DNA of 64,000 nt. Source: Thiocapsa roseopersicina (lineage in GTDB: Bacteria; Pseudomonadota; Gammaproteobacteria; Chromatiales; Chromatiaceae). Position numbers and translations under genes: made by a program. The stretch is from NCBI RefSeq assembly GCF_900106925.1, contig NZ_FNNZ01000009.1:62001-126000 (forward strand), read 5' to 3'. This document shows positions 18,340 through 26,586 of the stretch, piece by piece. The notes under the pieces were generated by a model. The model was not told the DNA's origin and did no database searches. It worked only from the letters and a program-made list of their open reading frames with translations. Within the stretch, counting starts at the first letter, position 1. Every line of letters begins with the position of its first letter.

Positions 18340-19695
18340 ATGCGTCTCTCCTCCTTGATCCGCCTGTGCTGGATCCTGCTCGCCCTGGCGAGCGGCAGCG
18401 CCCGCGCGGCTCTGCCTCTCCAGGTCGCGGGCGAGCCCCTACCGAGCCTCGCCCCCATGCTCGAGCAGGTCGTGCCGGCCGTCGTGAACATCTCCACCGT
18501 CACGCGCATCGAGGCGGCCGAGCATCCGCTGATGCGCGACCCCTTCTTTCGCCGCTTCTTCGAGATGCCGCCCGAGCATCGGCACCGCGAGGGCAACAGC
18601 CTGGGCTCGGGGATCATCGTCGATGACGAGCGTGGCCTGGTCCTGACCAATCAGCACGTCATCGCCAAGGCAAGCGAGATCCGGGTGACCCTGCACGACG
18701 GGCGCACCCTGGTGGCCGAGCTGGTCGGCGCGGACCCGGAGACCGATATCGCGGTCCTGCGCATCCCGGCCGAAGACCTGGCCGCCTTGCCGGTGGTGGA
18801 CTCGGATGGGCTCAAGGTCGGCGACTTCGTGGTCGCGATCGGCAACCCCTTTGGCCTCAGCCAGACGGTGACCTCGGGCATCGTCAGCGGACTCGGCCGT
18901 TCGGGTCTCGGGATCGAGGGCTACGAGAGCTTCATCCAGACCGACGCATCCATCAATCCGGGCAACTCGGGCGGTCCGCTGGTGAACCTGCGCGGCGAGC
19001 TGGTCGGCGTGAATACGGCGATTCTCGCACCGGGCGGCGGCAACATCGGGATCGGTTTCGCCATCCCCGCGAACATGGCGCGGGCGGTCATGGATCAGCT
19101 CGTGGAGCACGGATCGGTTCGACGCGGCCTCTTCGGCGTCGCCATCCAGGATCTCACGCCCGAGCTGGCCGCCGCACTCGGCATCGCGCAACGCGACGGG
19201 GCCGTGGTCAACGCGGTGGAGCCCGACTCGGCCGCAGCAGCGGCAGGTCTTCAAGAAGGCGATGTGATTCTCGCGATCAACGGCGCTGCCGTAAAAGGGG
19301 CCGACGATCTACGCAACCGATTCGGCCTGTTGCGCGTCGGCGCGGGCGTCGAGCTCGAGATCTCGCGCGGGGGCAAGACGCGCCGGCTCAAAGGGACCAT
19401 CGCCGACCCTTACGCGGCATTCGTCGAGGGGCGTCGCGTCGCCCCCGATCTCGCGGGTGCCTTGCTCGGCGAGCTCGATCGTCGCGGCGGCGTTCCGGCA
19501 CTCCCCGTCGGGACCGTGGAGCCCGGCAGTCCTGCATGGAACGCGGGTCTTCGCGAGGGTGACCGCCTGCTTCAGGTCAACGGCCAACGGGTCGCAAGCC
19601 TGCGCGACGTCGCGCAGGTCCTGCGTCAAACCGGAGACATCCTGAGCCTGCGTGTCCAACGCGGCGATGATCTGGTCGTCCTGGCCCGACGCTGA
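18340..19695 (+). CDS. DegQ/DegS-type periplasmic serine protease (HtrA family)
   Basis: 451 aa. A signal peptide (residues 1-23, ending ARA) leads into an S1C protease domain with the intact triad H106 (TNQHVI), D136 (ETDIAVL) and S210 (NPGNSGG). Two PDZ domains follow (about 255-345 and 365-450), as in DegQ/DegP rather than DegS. It should degrade or refold misfolded envelope proteins. The short LA loop near residues 60-85 is more like DegQ. The start at 18340 gives a clean signal peptide; the upstream in-frame extension of 52 codons does not look coding. It follows hsp20, another protein-quality gene. Confidence 0.93.
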   Translation: MRLSSLIRLCWILLALASGSARAALPLQVAGEPLPSLAPMLEQVVPAVVNISTVTRIEAAEHPLMRDPFFRRFFEMPPEHRHREGNSLGSGIIVDDERGLVLTNQHVIAKASEIRVTLHDGRTLVAELVGADPETDIAVLRIPAEDLAALPVVDSDGLKVGDFVVAIGNPFGLSQTVTSGIVSGLGRSGLGIEGYESFIQTDASINPGNSGGPLVNLRGELVGVNTAILAPGGGNIGIGFAIPANMARAVMDQLVEHGSVRRGLFGVAIQDLTPELAAALGIAQRDGAVVNAVEPDSAAAAAGLQEGDVILAINGAAVKGADDLRNRFGLLRVGAGVELEISRGGKTRRLKGTIADPYAAFVEGRRVAPDLAGALLGELDRRGGVPALPVGTVEPGSPAWNAGLREGDRLLQVNGQRVASLRDVAQVLRQTGDILSLRVQRGDDLVVLARR

Positions 19696-19770
19696 CCGGG
19701 CGTTCGCGATCCGTTGATCTGGATCCGGTTGCATCCGCCGGATTTCGGTCCATGATTAGCCGAAATTGCA

Positions 19771-19782
19771 TTGACAATTGTC
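19771..19782. promoter_or_regulatory. TTGACAATTGTC palindrome upstream of the dsrC-like gene
   Basis: TTGACA (19771-19776) could be a -35 box, and it overlaps the perfect 10-bp palindrome GACAATTGTC (19773-19782), a possible operator. The matching -10 region is weak. It lies about 130 bases before the ATG of the dsrC-like gene. Confidence 0.35.
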
Positions 19783-19909
19783 TAGTCGGATCTCGTGCAT
19801 CAGACCACGCATAGGTCCGGCACGACCCCGAACATGGACCGAAAGCCATCGGACAGGCACAAAACCACCAAAGCAGTACCGAACCACCTCACGGGTGGAG
19901 GAGCACGCG

Positions 19910-20251
19910 ATGTCAGCCATGCAGATCGCCGGACGGCAGCTCGAGATCAACAAGCAGGGCCATCTGGCCTATTTCGACGATTGGGAGCCTTCGGTCGCCA
20001 CGGCCTTGGCGGAAGAGGAAGGCCTGAGCCTGACCGAATGTCATTGGGCAGTGATCAATTTCCTTCGCGAATATTACGCAACGCATGAGATGCCGCCGTC
20101 CCCGAAGGTCATCATCAAGACCGTCGGCGCGCATGTTTCACCGCATACGCCCTGCTCGCGCAAGCACCTGGAAGGGCTCTTTCCGGACGGGGGCTGCAAG
20201 CAGGCCTGTCGTCTCGCGGGGTTGCCCCGCTATTACTGTCATTCCTGCTAA
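19910..20251 (+). CDS. DsrC/TusE family sulfur carrier with atypical C-terminus
   Basis: 113 aa. The fold pattern is DsrC/TusE: INKQGHLAYFDDWEPSVATALAEEEGLSLTECHWAVINFLREYY, then a C-terminal arm. The conserved arm cysteine is C100 (KQACRLAGLP). Classical DsrC ends with a penultimate cysteine 11 residues later; here the tail has C110 and C113 (YYCHSC), plus an extra C96. It is not beside dsrAB or tusBCD, so it is probably one of the DsrC-like paralogues of sulfur oxidisers. GGTGGAGGA lies seven bases before the ATG. The TAA stop is the first triplet of repeat C. Confidence 0.85.
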   Translation: MSAMQIAGRQLEINKQGHLAYFDDWEPSVATALAEEEGLSLTECHWAVINFLREYYATHEMPPSPKVIIKTVGAHVSPHTPCSRKHLEGLFPDGGCKQACRLAGLPRYYCHSC

Positions 20252-20333
20252 ACCGCGCCCGGTGCGGTATGCGTCATTTGGCGGATGGATTGGCCGCGCC
20301 GGCTCCGACGACTGTCGGAGCCGGCGCGGTTTA
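20249..20333. repeat. 85-bp palindrome-ended repeat, copy C
   Basis: The ends are TAAACCGCGCC (20249) and GGCGCGGTTTA (to 20333). Inside the right half CCGCGCCGGCTCCGAC (20294-20309) and its complement (20314-20329) make a perfect 16-bp hairpin with loop GACT, followed by TTTA. It lies between the convergent dsrC-like gene and malQ and could work as a terminator. The left-end TAA is the stop codon of the dsrC-like gene. CGCATACCGC is shared, reversed, with copies B and D. Confidence 0.78.
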
Positions 20334-20370
20334 AAGGATTAAAAATCTTAAATTCCAAACCGCGCGCAGC

Positions 20371-21879
20371 TCAACCGGGGTAGGGCAATCGACCGTAAAT
20401 CCGGCTCAGGACACGCAGCCGCTCGGCTGCGTCGTCCGTCAACATGTCCTCGCGATAGCGCCAAAGCCAGTTGCCCTCGGACGTCCCGGGGCGGTTCATG
20501 CACGCCTCGGCGCCCAAACCCAGAACATCCTGCATCGGGAAGAGCGCAAGCGCGGCGACCGACCCGAGCGCGCTGCGAATGAAGTCCCAGTGGATCTCGC
20601 TGCCGTCGCTGTTGAGATAGAGCATCGCGTTGTGTCGGGTTGTCGGGTCGCGCAGCGCCCACCATCCGAGCAGGGTGTTGTTGTCGTGGGTGCCGGTGTA
20701 GACCGCGAGGCTGGAACGATGATTGTGGGGCAGGAAGGACGAGCGTCCGAATCCGCCCTCGGTGTCCTCGAATCCGAATTGCAGGATCGCCATGCCGGGC
20801 AGCTCCAGGCCGTCGCGCAGCGCCTCCACGTCCTCGGTAATCACACCGAGATCCTCGGCGATCAGCGGCAGGCCCTCGCCGAGCGTTGCGCGCAGCGCGT
20901 CGAAGAGCGCCATCCCGGGACCCGGCATCCAACGGCCGTTGACGGCGGTCTCCTCCGTCGCCGGGATCTCCCAGTAGCCGGCGAACCCCCGAAAGTGATC
21001 GATCCGCACCAGGTCGACCAGCTCCAAGACCCGTCGTAGGCGTTGTACCCAGAAACTGTAGCCGTCCGCCGCCACCTTCGGCCAATCGTAAAGCGGATTG
21101 CCCCAACGCTGCCCGGTTGCGCTGAAATAATCCGGCGGCACACCGGCGATGACCGTCGGATGACCCGCCTCGTCGAGCTGAAACCACTCCCGATGCGTCC
21201 AGACCTCGCTCGAATCATGGGCGACGAAGATCGGCATGTCGCCGATGAGACGCACACCGCGGCTGTTGGCATAGGCGCGCAGCCCGGACCACTGCGTGTA
21301 GAAGAAGTACTGGATCAGACGTTGGGCATCGAGCTCGCGCGCATGGGCCTTGCTCCACCGCGCCAGGGCCTCCGGCTCGCGTCGGGCGAGATCGGCGCGC
21401 CACTCGGTCCAGGGGCGGTGTCCGTGGTGGACCTTCAGCGCATGATAGAGGGCGAAGTCGTCCAACCAGTCGGCATGCGCCCGACGGAAAAGGAGGTAGT
21501 CCCCGCGATCGCTCTCGCTCGCGTGCTCCTGAAACGCATGCACGGCGCGGGCGATCAGCGCACGCTTCCACGGGATGACGGCATGGAAATCGACCTGATC
21601 GCTCGAAAAATCCGGGGGATCGAGCTCCTCCGGGTCGAGCCACCCCCTTTCCAGCAAGAGCTCCGGGCTGATCAATAACGGATTGCCGGCAAAAGCGGAG
21701 GTGCACTGATAAGGCGACTCTCCGTATCCGGTCGGCCCCAACGGCAACATCTGCCACAGCCCCTGCCCCGCTGCCGCGAGAAAATCCACGAAACGTCGGG
21801 CCGAGTGCCCGAGATCTCCGATCCCGTAAGGGCCGGGCAGCGATGTCGGGTGGAGCAAAATGCCGCTGGTGCGGTGCAT
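20371..21879 (-). CDS. malQ: 4-alpha-glucanotransferase (amylomaltase, GH77)
   Basis: 502 aa. It transfers alpha-1,4-glucan segments in glycogen and maltodextrin metabolism. The N-terminus RTSGILLHPTSLPGPYGIGDLG is diagnostic. Catalytic motifs are visible: LVRIDHFRGF (nucleophile Asp), LIAEDLGVIT (acid/base Glu) and GTHDNNTLLGWW (third Asp). Length is as for bacterial MalQ without extra N-terminal domains. It stands alone on the minus strand; no glycogen gene adjoins. Confidence 0.95.
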   Translation of the reverse strand: MHRTSGILLHPTSLPGPYGIGDLGHSARRFVDFLAAAGQGLWQMLPLGPTGYGESPYQCTSAFAGNPLLISPELLLERGWLDPEELDPPDFSSDQVDFHAVIPWKRALIARAVHAFQEHASESDRGDYLLFRRAHADWLDDFALYHALKVHHGHRPWTEWRADLARREPEALARWSKAHARELDAQRLIQYFFYTQWSGLRAYANSRGVRLIGDMPIFVAHDSSEVWTHREWFQLDEAGHPTVIAGVPPDYFSATGQRWGNPLYDWPKVAADGYSFWVQRLRRVLELVDLVRIDHFRGFAGYWEIPATEETAVNGRWMPGPGMALFDALRATLGEGLPLIAEDLGVITEDVEALRDGLELPGMAILQFGFEDTEGGFGRSSFLPHNHRSSLAVYTGTHDNNTLLGWWALRDPTTRHNAMLYLNSDGSEIHWDFIRSALGSVAALALFPMQDVLGLGAEACMNRPGTSEGNWLWRYREDMLTDDAAERLRVLSRIYGRLPYPG

Positions 21880-21982
21880 GCCGTGACTCCAAAGTCTGGG
21901 CGAGGGATAAAAGCCGCGAGTCTACCCAAAGCGCGCTCGAAAAGCCGCGCGGGATTGCTCGCGGGTTCTCACCGTGGCCGAT

Positions 21983-22012
21983 TTGAATTCAGCTACACTC
22001 CCTACGTAATTT
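21983..22012 (+). promoter_or_regulatory. Possible promoter of the signalling cluster
   Basis: TTGAAT (21983-21988), an 18-base spacer and TAATTT (22007-22012), about 45 bases before the MCP start. A competing -10 is TACACT at 21994. No flagellar sigma-28 site was found. Confidence 0.35.
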
Positions 22013-22063
22013 CCGCGGCGGACCGACGTCGGGCGCCCGCTTCCACATGAGAGACGCGTCCAG

Positions 22064-24016
22064 ATGTTCAAGCAAATCCGTCTGTGGGCCAATATCCTCC
22101 TCGTGATCGGCGCCGCGATTATCCTGGCCATCACCACGCTTACACTCGTAAGCCTGCACAATCTCAAGACGGTGAGCCGCACGGCGGAGGAGTCCGAGCT
22201 GCGTCAGTTCGCGGCGATGGTCCAGACGCAGATCCGCGAGGAGGTCGACTTGGCGGAGGCATTGAGCGTTCTGGTCGCCGAGATGCCGGAGGTCCAGGCG
22301 CGTTTCTCCGCAGGCGATCGTGACTGGCTCGTCGAGCAGCTTCATCCGCCGTTCGAGGCCCTCGCGCGCGACTTCGGCGCGGTTCAGTTCCAGTTCCACA
22401 CCGCGCCGGCCATGTCCTTTCTGCGTCTGCATATGCTGGAGAAGTTCGGCGACGACCTCTCGAGCTTCCGCCAGTCGATCGTGGATACCAACCGTGACAT
22501 CAAGCCGCACCGCGGGCTGGAATTCGGCGTCGCCGGCCTCGGCGCCCGCGGCGTGGTGCCGGTGCTCCGCGAGGGGCGACATCTGGGCTCGGTCGAGTTC
22601 GGCATGTCCTTCGGCCAAGCCTTCTTCGACGACTTCAAAGCAAGCTACGGCGTTGAGGCCGCCTTCTATATCCTGCGCGACGGCAAACTGGAGACCTTTG
22701 CAAGTACCCATGAAGGTCAGCCCTTCCTCGGCCCGGATGCGCTCGAGGTGGCCTTCGCAGGCGAATCCCAGGTCGCAGAGCTTCAGATCGGCACGAAACC
22801 CATCGCCGCCTATGCCGAGATGATTCCGGATTATTCGGGCAACCCGCTCGGCGTCGTCGAGGTGGCGATGGATCGCACCCCGTACGTCGCCGTCCTCGAC
22901 AAGACGCGCATGCAGGCCACGATCATCGGAGTGCTCGTCGCGCTGTTCAGTATCGGGATCTCGCTGATCACCGCCAGTGCCATCACCAAGCGGATCCGCC
23001 GCCTGGCCAACGAAATCAATCGCGTCACCAACGGCGATCTGAGCGGCGGCGGCGCGATCGACGGCAAGGACGAACTCGCCGACCTCGCCCGCACGCTCGA
23101 CGGGATGCGCGGACATCTCAACGCATTGGTCACAGGCGTGGAGACGACCGCATTCTCGGTCCACGCGGCCTCGCGCGAGATCGCGCAGGCGATCGACGGA
23201 CAGGCCGCGACATCCAGCCAGATGTCGGCCTCGGTGGCCGAGATCACCTCCACGATGGAAGAGCTCTCCGCCTCCTCGACCCAGATCGCGGAATACTCCC
23301 AGTCCGTCGTCACCATCGCCGGTCGGACCTACGACGACAGCCTGCGCGGGTCGGATGCCATGCAGCACCTAGTGGAAAAGATGCGGCGGATCGGCGAGGA
23401 CAATCAGAGCGCGCTGAACGAGATCCTCGCGCTCGGCACACGCTCCAAGGAGATCTCCAAGATCATGCAGATCATCGACACGGTGGCGGACCAGACCAAG
23501 CTGATCGCCTTCAACGCCGCCCTGGAGGCATCCTCCGCGGGCGAGGCGGGAAAACGCTTCGGCGTGGTCGCCGCCGAGATCCGCCGACTCGCCGACTCGG
23601 TGACCGAATCCACCGGAGAGATCACCGGCAAGGTCGCCGAGATCCAGGAGTCGATCAACCGGCTCGTGATCAGCTCGGAGAAAGGCTCCACCGGGATCCA
23701 GCAGGGGATCGCGGACTCGGCCAGCACGGCCGACATCCTCCAGGCCCTGGTGGAGGCCGCGAGCGAGACCTCGACATCCGCCCAACAGATCAGTCTCTCT
23801 ACCCAACAGCAGCGGACCGCCAGCGATCAGGTCGTGGTCGCCTTGCGCGAGATCGTCACCGCCAGCTCGGAAACCGCCGGCGCCGTGCGCCAAATTGCCG
23901 ATATCGCGCGCGATATGAACGAGCTCTCGGGTGCCCTTCAGGGCAGCTTGGATCAGTTTGTGCTCAAGGGTGCACAGACGCCTTCCGCAGACGCCGGAGT
24001 ATCGAGCCGGCCCTGA
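22064..24016 (+). CDS. Methyl-accepting chemotaxis protein with periplasmic CACHE-like domain
   Basis: 650 aa. TM1 is about residues 8-28, a large periplasmic sensor (about 30-285, with a dCACHE-like DRDWL...PPFEALARDFGAVQFQFH part) follows, then TM2 (about 288-310), HAMP (ITKRIRRLANEINRVTNGDL) and a C-terminal signalling hairpin with the conserved tip DQTKLIAFNAALEASSAGEAGKRFGVVAAEIRRLA. The ligand is unknown. No C-terminal CheR-tethering pentapeptide is seen. It starts a 21.5-kb gene run and corresponds to WspA in a Wsp-type array. Confidence 0.93.
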   Translation: MFKQIRLWANILLVIGAAIILAITTLTLVSLHNLKTVSRTAEESELRQFAAMVQTQIREEVDLAEALSVLVAEMPEVQARFSAGDRDWLVEQLHPPFEALARDFGAVQFQFHTAPAMSFLRLHMLEKFGDDLSSFRQSIVDTNRDIKPHRGLEFGVAGLGARGVVPVLREGRHLGSVEFGMSFGQAFFDDFKASYGVEAAFYILRDGKLETFASTHEGQPFLGPDALEVAFAGESQVAELQIGTKPIAAYAEMIPDYSGNPLGVVEVAMDRTPYVAVLDKTRMQATIIGVLVALFSIGISLITASAITKRIRRLANEINRVTNGDLSGGGAIDGKDELADLARTLDGMRGHLNALVTGVETTAFSVHAASREIAQAIDGQAATSSQMSASVAEITSTMEELSASSTQIAEYSQSVVTIAGRTYDDSLRGSDAMQHLVEKMRRIGEDNQSALNEILALGTRSKEISKIMQIIDTVADQTKLIAFNAALEASSAGEAGKRFGVVAAEIRRLADSVTESTGEITGKVAEIQESINRLVISSEKGSTGIQQGIADSASTADILQALVEAASETSTSAQQISLSTQQQRTASDQVVVALREIVTASSETAGAVRQIADIARDMNELSGALQGSLDQFVLKGAQTPSADAGVSSRP

Positions 24017-24030
24017 TGACGGAGTGATCG

Positions 24031-25107
24031 ATGCAACCTGTACGCGTCTTGGTGGTCGACGACAGCCGCTCCGCAAGGAGCCTGATCCGTGCGCTGATTG
24101 AAGCCGCACCGGGGCTTGTCGTCTGCGGCGAGGCGGCGGATGGTCGGGAGGCGGTCGAAAAGGCCCTGGCACTCAAGCCGGACGTGGTCACCATGGATCT
24201 TCAGATGCCCGAGATGGACGGGATGCAGGCGATCGAGGAGATCATGGCCCGCCAAGCCGTGCCCATTCTGGTGCTTTCCGACCTGGCCGACGCCCCCAAC
24301 GCGATGGCCGCGATCGCGCGCGGCGCGCTCGAGGCCGCGCGCAAGCCGACCTTCGACGAGGGGCCGGGGCTGGCGTCGCGCCTGCGCATCCTGGCCCGGA
24401 TTCCGGTCATTCGCCATATTCGCCGCAACGGCGCGCTCACCTTCAAGCAGGGATCCGACGATCCGGCATCTCCGGCCCGGCTTGACGCGCGCGTGCCGAC
24501 TGAACCGAGCCGCCCCGGCTCGCCTGTCGTGGCCATCGCCTCCTCGACCGGCGGACCTCAGGCGCTCGCGCGAATCCTTCCGGACCTTCCGGCGGACTTT
24601 GCGGCCCCGGTTCTGATCGCCCAGCACATCTCCGACGGCTTTGCCGGGGCGATGGCCGACTGGTTGAGCCGACTCTGCGCGCTGCCGGTGAAGATCCCCG
24701 TCGAGGGCGAGGCACTCATGCCGGGGCAGATCTATCTCGCCGATTCCATCACCCACATGACGCTCGGTGCCGGACGCCGCATCCGCTTGGAGCAGCGTAT
24801 GGAGAGCGACATGTATCGCCCGAGCTGCGATCGGCTGCTGGCCAGCGTCGCGGCGCAGGTCGGGCGCGATGCCGTCGGCGTGATCCTCACCGGGATGGGA
24901 CGCGACGGCGCACAAGGGATGCTCGCGCTCGCGAAGGCCGGCGGAACGACCATTGCCCAAGACGAGGCCACCTCGGTCATCTTCGGGATGAACCGCGAGG
25001 CGATCTTTGCCGGCGGCGTGCAGATGACGCTGCCGCTCGATCTCATCGCAGGCAAGCTGTGCATGCTGGCGGGTCGTCGCGCCGTGCTCGGCATCGGGAT
25101 CGCCTGA
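24031..25107 (+). CDS. cheB: CheB-type protein-glutamate methylesterase
   Basis: 358 aa. The receiver domain (residues 1-120, phospho-acceptor D56 in TMDLQMPEMDG) is joined to a methylesterase domain with the triad in IASSTGGPQA (Ser), IAQHIS (His) and LTGMGRDG (Asp). It removes methyl groups from the receptor for adaptation. It lies 14 bases after the MCP gene with GGAG upstream and overlaps cheR by one base (TGATG). The analogue in the Wsp system is WspF. Confidence 0.93.
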   Translation: MQPVRVLVVDDSRSARSLIRALIEAAPGLVVCGEAADGREAVEKALALKPDVVTMDLQMPEMDGMQAIEEIMARQAVPILVLSDLADAPNAMAAIARGALEAARKPTFDEGPGLASRLRILARIPVIRHIRRNGALTFKQGSDDPASPARLDARVPTEPSRPGSPVVAIASSTGGPQALARILPDLPADFAAPVLIAQHISDGFAGAMADWLSRLCALPVKIPVEGEALMPGQIYLADSITHMTLGAGRRIRLEQRMESDMYRPSCDRLLASVAAQVGRDAVGVILTGMGRDGAQGMLALAKAGGTTIAQDEATSVIFGMNREAIFAGGVQMTLPLDLIAGKLCMLAGRRAVLGIGIA

Positions 25108-26576
25108 TGCCGATTCAAACCTTCAAAACGTTCGTCAAGGATCGCCTCGGGCTGCATTTCGGCCCGGACGCGGATGGACGACTCCGCTCCATCCTGGCGG
25201 GCAGGATGGCGGCAACTGCCGCGGGGTCGACCGACGACTATCTGACATCCGTCGCCGCCGATCCGGTCGAGCTCGGGCGTCTGACCAGTCTGCTGACGGT
25301 CAACGAGACCTACTTCTACCGTGAGCCTGCGCATCTGAAGCTGCTCGTGGATCGGCTCGTACCTGCACGCCTGGCGCAAGCCGAGCAAGGCAATCCGATC
25401 CGGATTCTCTCCTTGGGATGCTCCACCGGCGAGGAACCCTATTCGATCGCCATCGCCTTGCGCGAGCGTTACGGCGATCTCGCCGAGCGTCTCTTCCGCA
25501 TCACCGCGGGCGACGTCGACGATGCCGCACTCGAGCGCGCACGCACTGCGCTCTACGGCCCGTTCGCCTTTCGGACCCTGCCCGTCGAGCTCCGGGATCG
25601 CTGGTTCTCCGCGATCGACGGCAGGCACCGCCGCATCGATGCCGCGATCCGACGACAGGTCGATTTCATCTCCTGGAACCTGCTCGCACCCGCCTACCCG
25701 ACGGCGCTGCAGGGACAAGACGTCATCTTCTTCCGCAACGTCTCCATCTACTTCGACCCGGCGACCCGCAAGGCCGTCATGGCGCGGCTGCGTGACCTGC
25801 TCAAGCCACAGGGTCATCTGATCGTCGGCACCTCCGAGACGCTGGCCAACGACTTCGGCCTGATGCGCCTGCTCGCCCTGGACGGCGTCTTCCTGTTCGA
25901 GAAGATGCCGGTCGAGCCCTCGCCACGGCGCACGCCCCGCGGACTCGATGCACGCTCGGCCACTGCCGTACAGACGCGCCCGAGCGCACGCGCGCCCCGA
26001 GCCGAAGCAGCAGGATCCGCCTCGACCGACCGACGCGATCCGTCGGTCGAGAACCCGGCCGAGCAGGGGCGCTATGAGCAGGCCCTGGCATCGGCCCGAT
26101 CCGAGCGTTTCGAGGAGGCGCTTCGCCATCTCGCCCCGCTTTGCGATCGCGAGGACGCCGCCGTCGAGCATCTCGCGCTCCAATCCCATCTGCTGCTCGA
26201 GCGCGGCGACACGGCCGGTGCCGAAGCGGCCGCGCAACGCGCGCTGACGCGAGACCCCTGGTCTTCGGACGCCCTCCTTTTGCTCGGCCGATGCGCGCGT
26301 CTGCGCGGCGACACACAGGGGGCGATCAGCGCCTTGCGTCGGGTGGTTTACGACAAACCCGACTGCTGGCGGGCCCATTATCAGCTCGCCGAAACCTATC
26401 GCCAGCAAGGCGAGACGGGGCCGGCAGAACGCGAATACCGGATCGTGCTGCGCCAGCTGCGCAACGAGACACTCGCGCTGCAGGGCACGGGCGCGCTGCC
26501 TTCGCTCCTGTCGGTGAAGGATCTGCGTTTCCTGTGCGAGACGCGTCTGGCTCGTCTCGCCGACGCCGCGGCCTGA
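25107..26576 (+). CDS. CheR-type methyltransferase with C-terminal TPR repeats
   Basis: 489 aa. Residues about 1-270 are a CheR methyltransferase: VNETYFYREPAHLKLL, SAM-binding LSLGCSTGEEPYSIAIALRE, and FFRNVSIYF. After a low-complexity linker (about 275-325) come TPR-like helices to the end (ARSERFEEALRHLAPLC..., AALRRVVYDKPDCWRAHYQLAETYRQ). A TPR-bearing CheR is typical of WspC and of other non-flagellar chemosensory systems. The start overlaps the cheB stop. Confidence 0.92.
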   Translation: MPIQTFKTFVKDRLGLHFGPDADGRLRSILAGRMAATAAGSTDDYLTSVAADPVELGRLTSLLTVNETYFYREPAHLKLLVDRLVPARLAQAEQGNPIRILSLGCSTGEEPYSIAIALRERYGDLAERLFRITAGDVDDAALERARTALYGPFAFRTLPVELRDRWFSAIDGRHRRIDAAIRRQVDFISWNLLAPAYPTALQGQDVIFFRNVSIYFDPATRKAVMARLRDLLKPQGHLIVGTSETLANDFGLMRLLALDGVFLFEKMPVEPSPRRTPRGLDARSATAVQTRPSARAPRAEAAGSASTDRRDPSVENPAEQGRYEQALASARSERFEEALRHLAPLCDREDAAVEHLALQSHLLLERGDTAGAEAAAQRALTRDPWSSDALLLLGRCARLRGDTQGAISALRRVVYDKPDCWRAHYQLAETYRQQGETGPAEREYRIVLRQLRNETLALQGTGALPSLLSVKDLRFLCETRLARLADAAA

Positions 26577-26586
26577 GAACCGGCTC

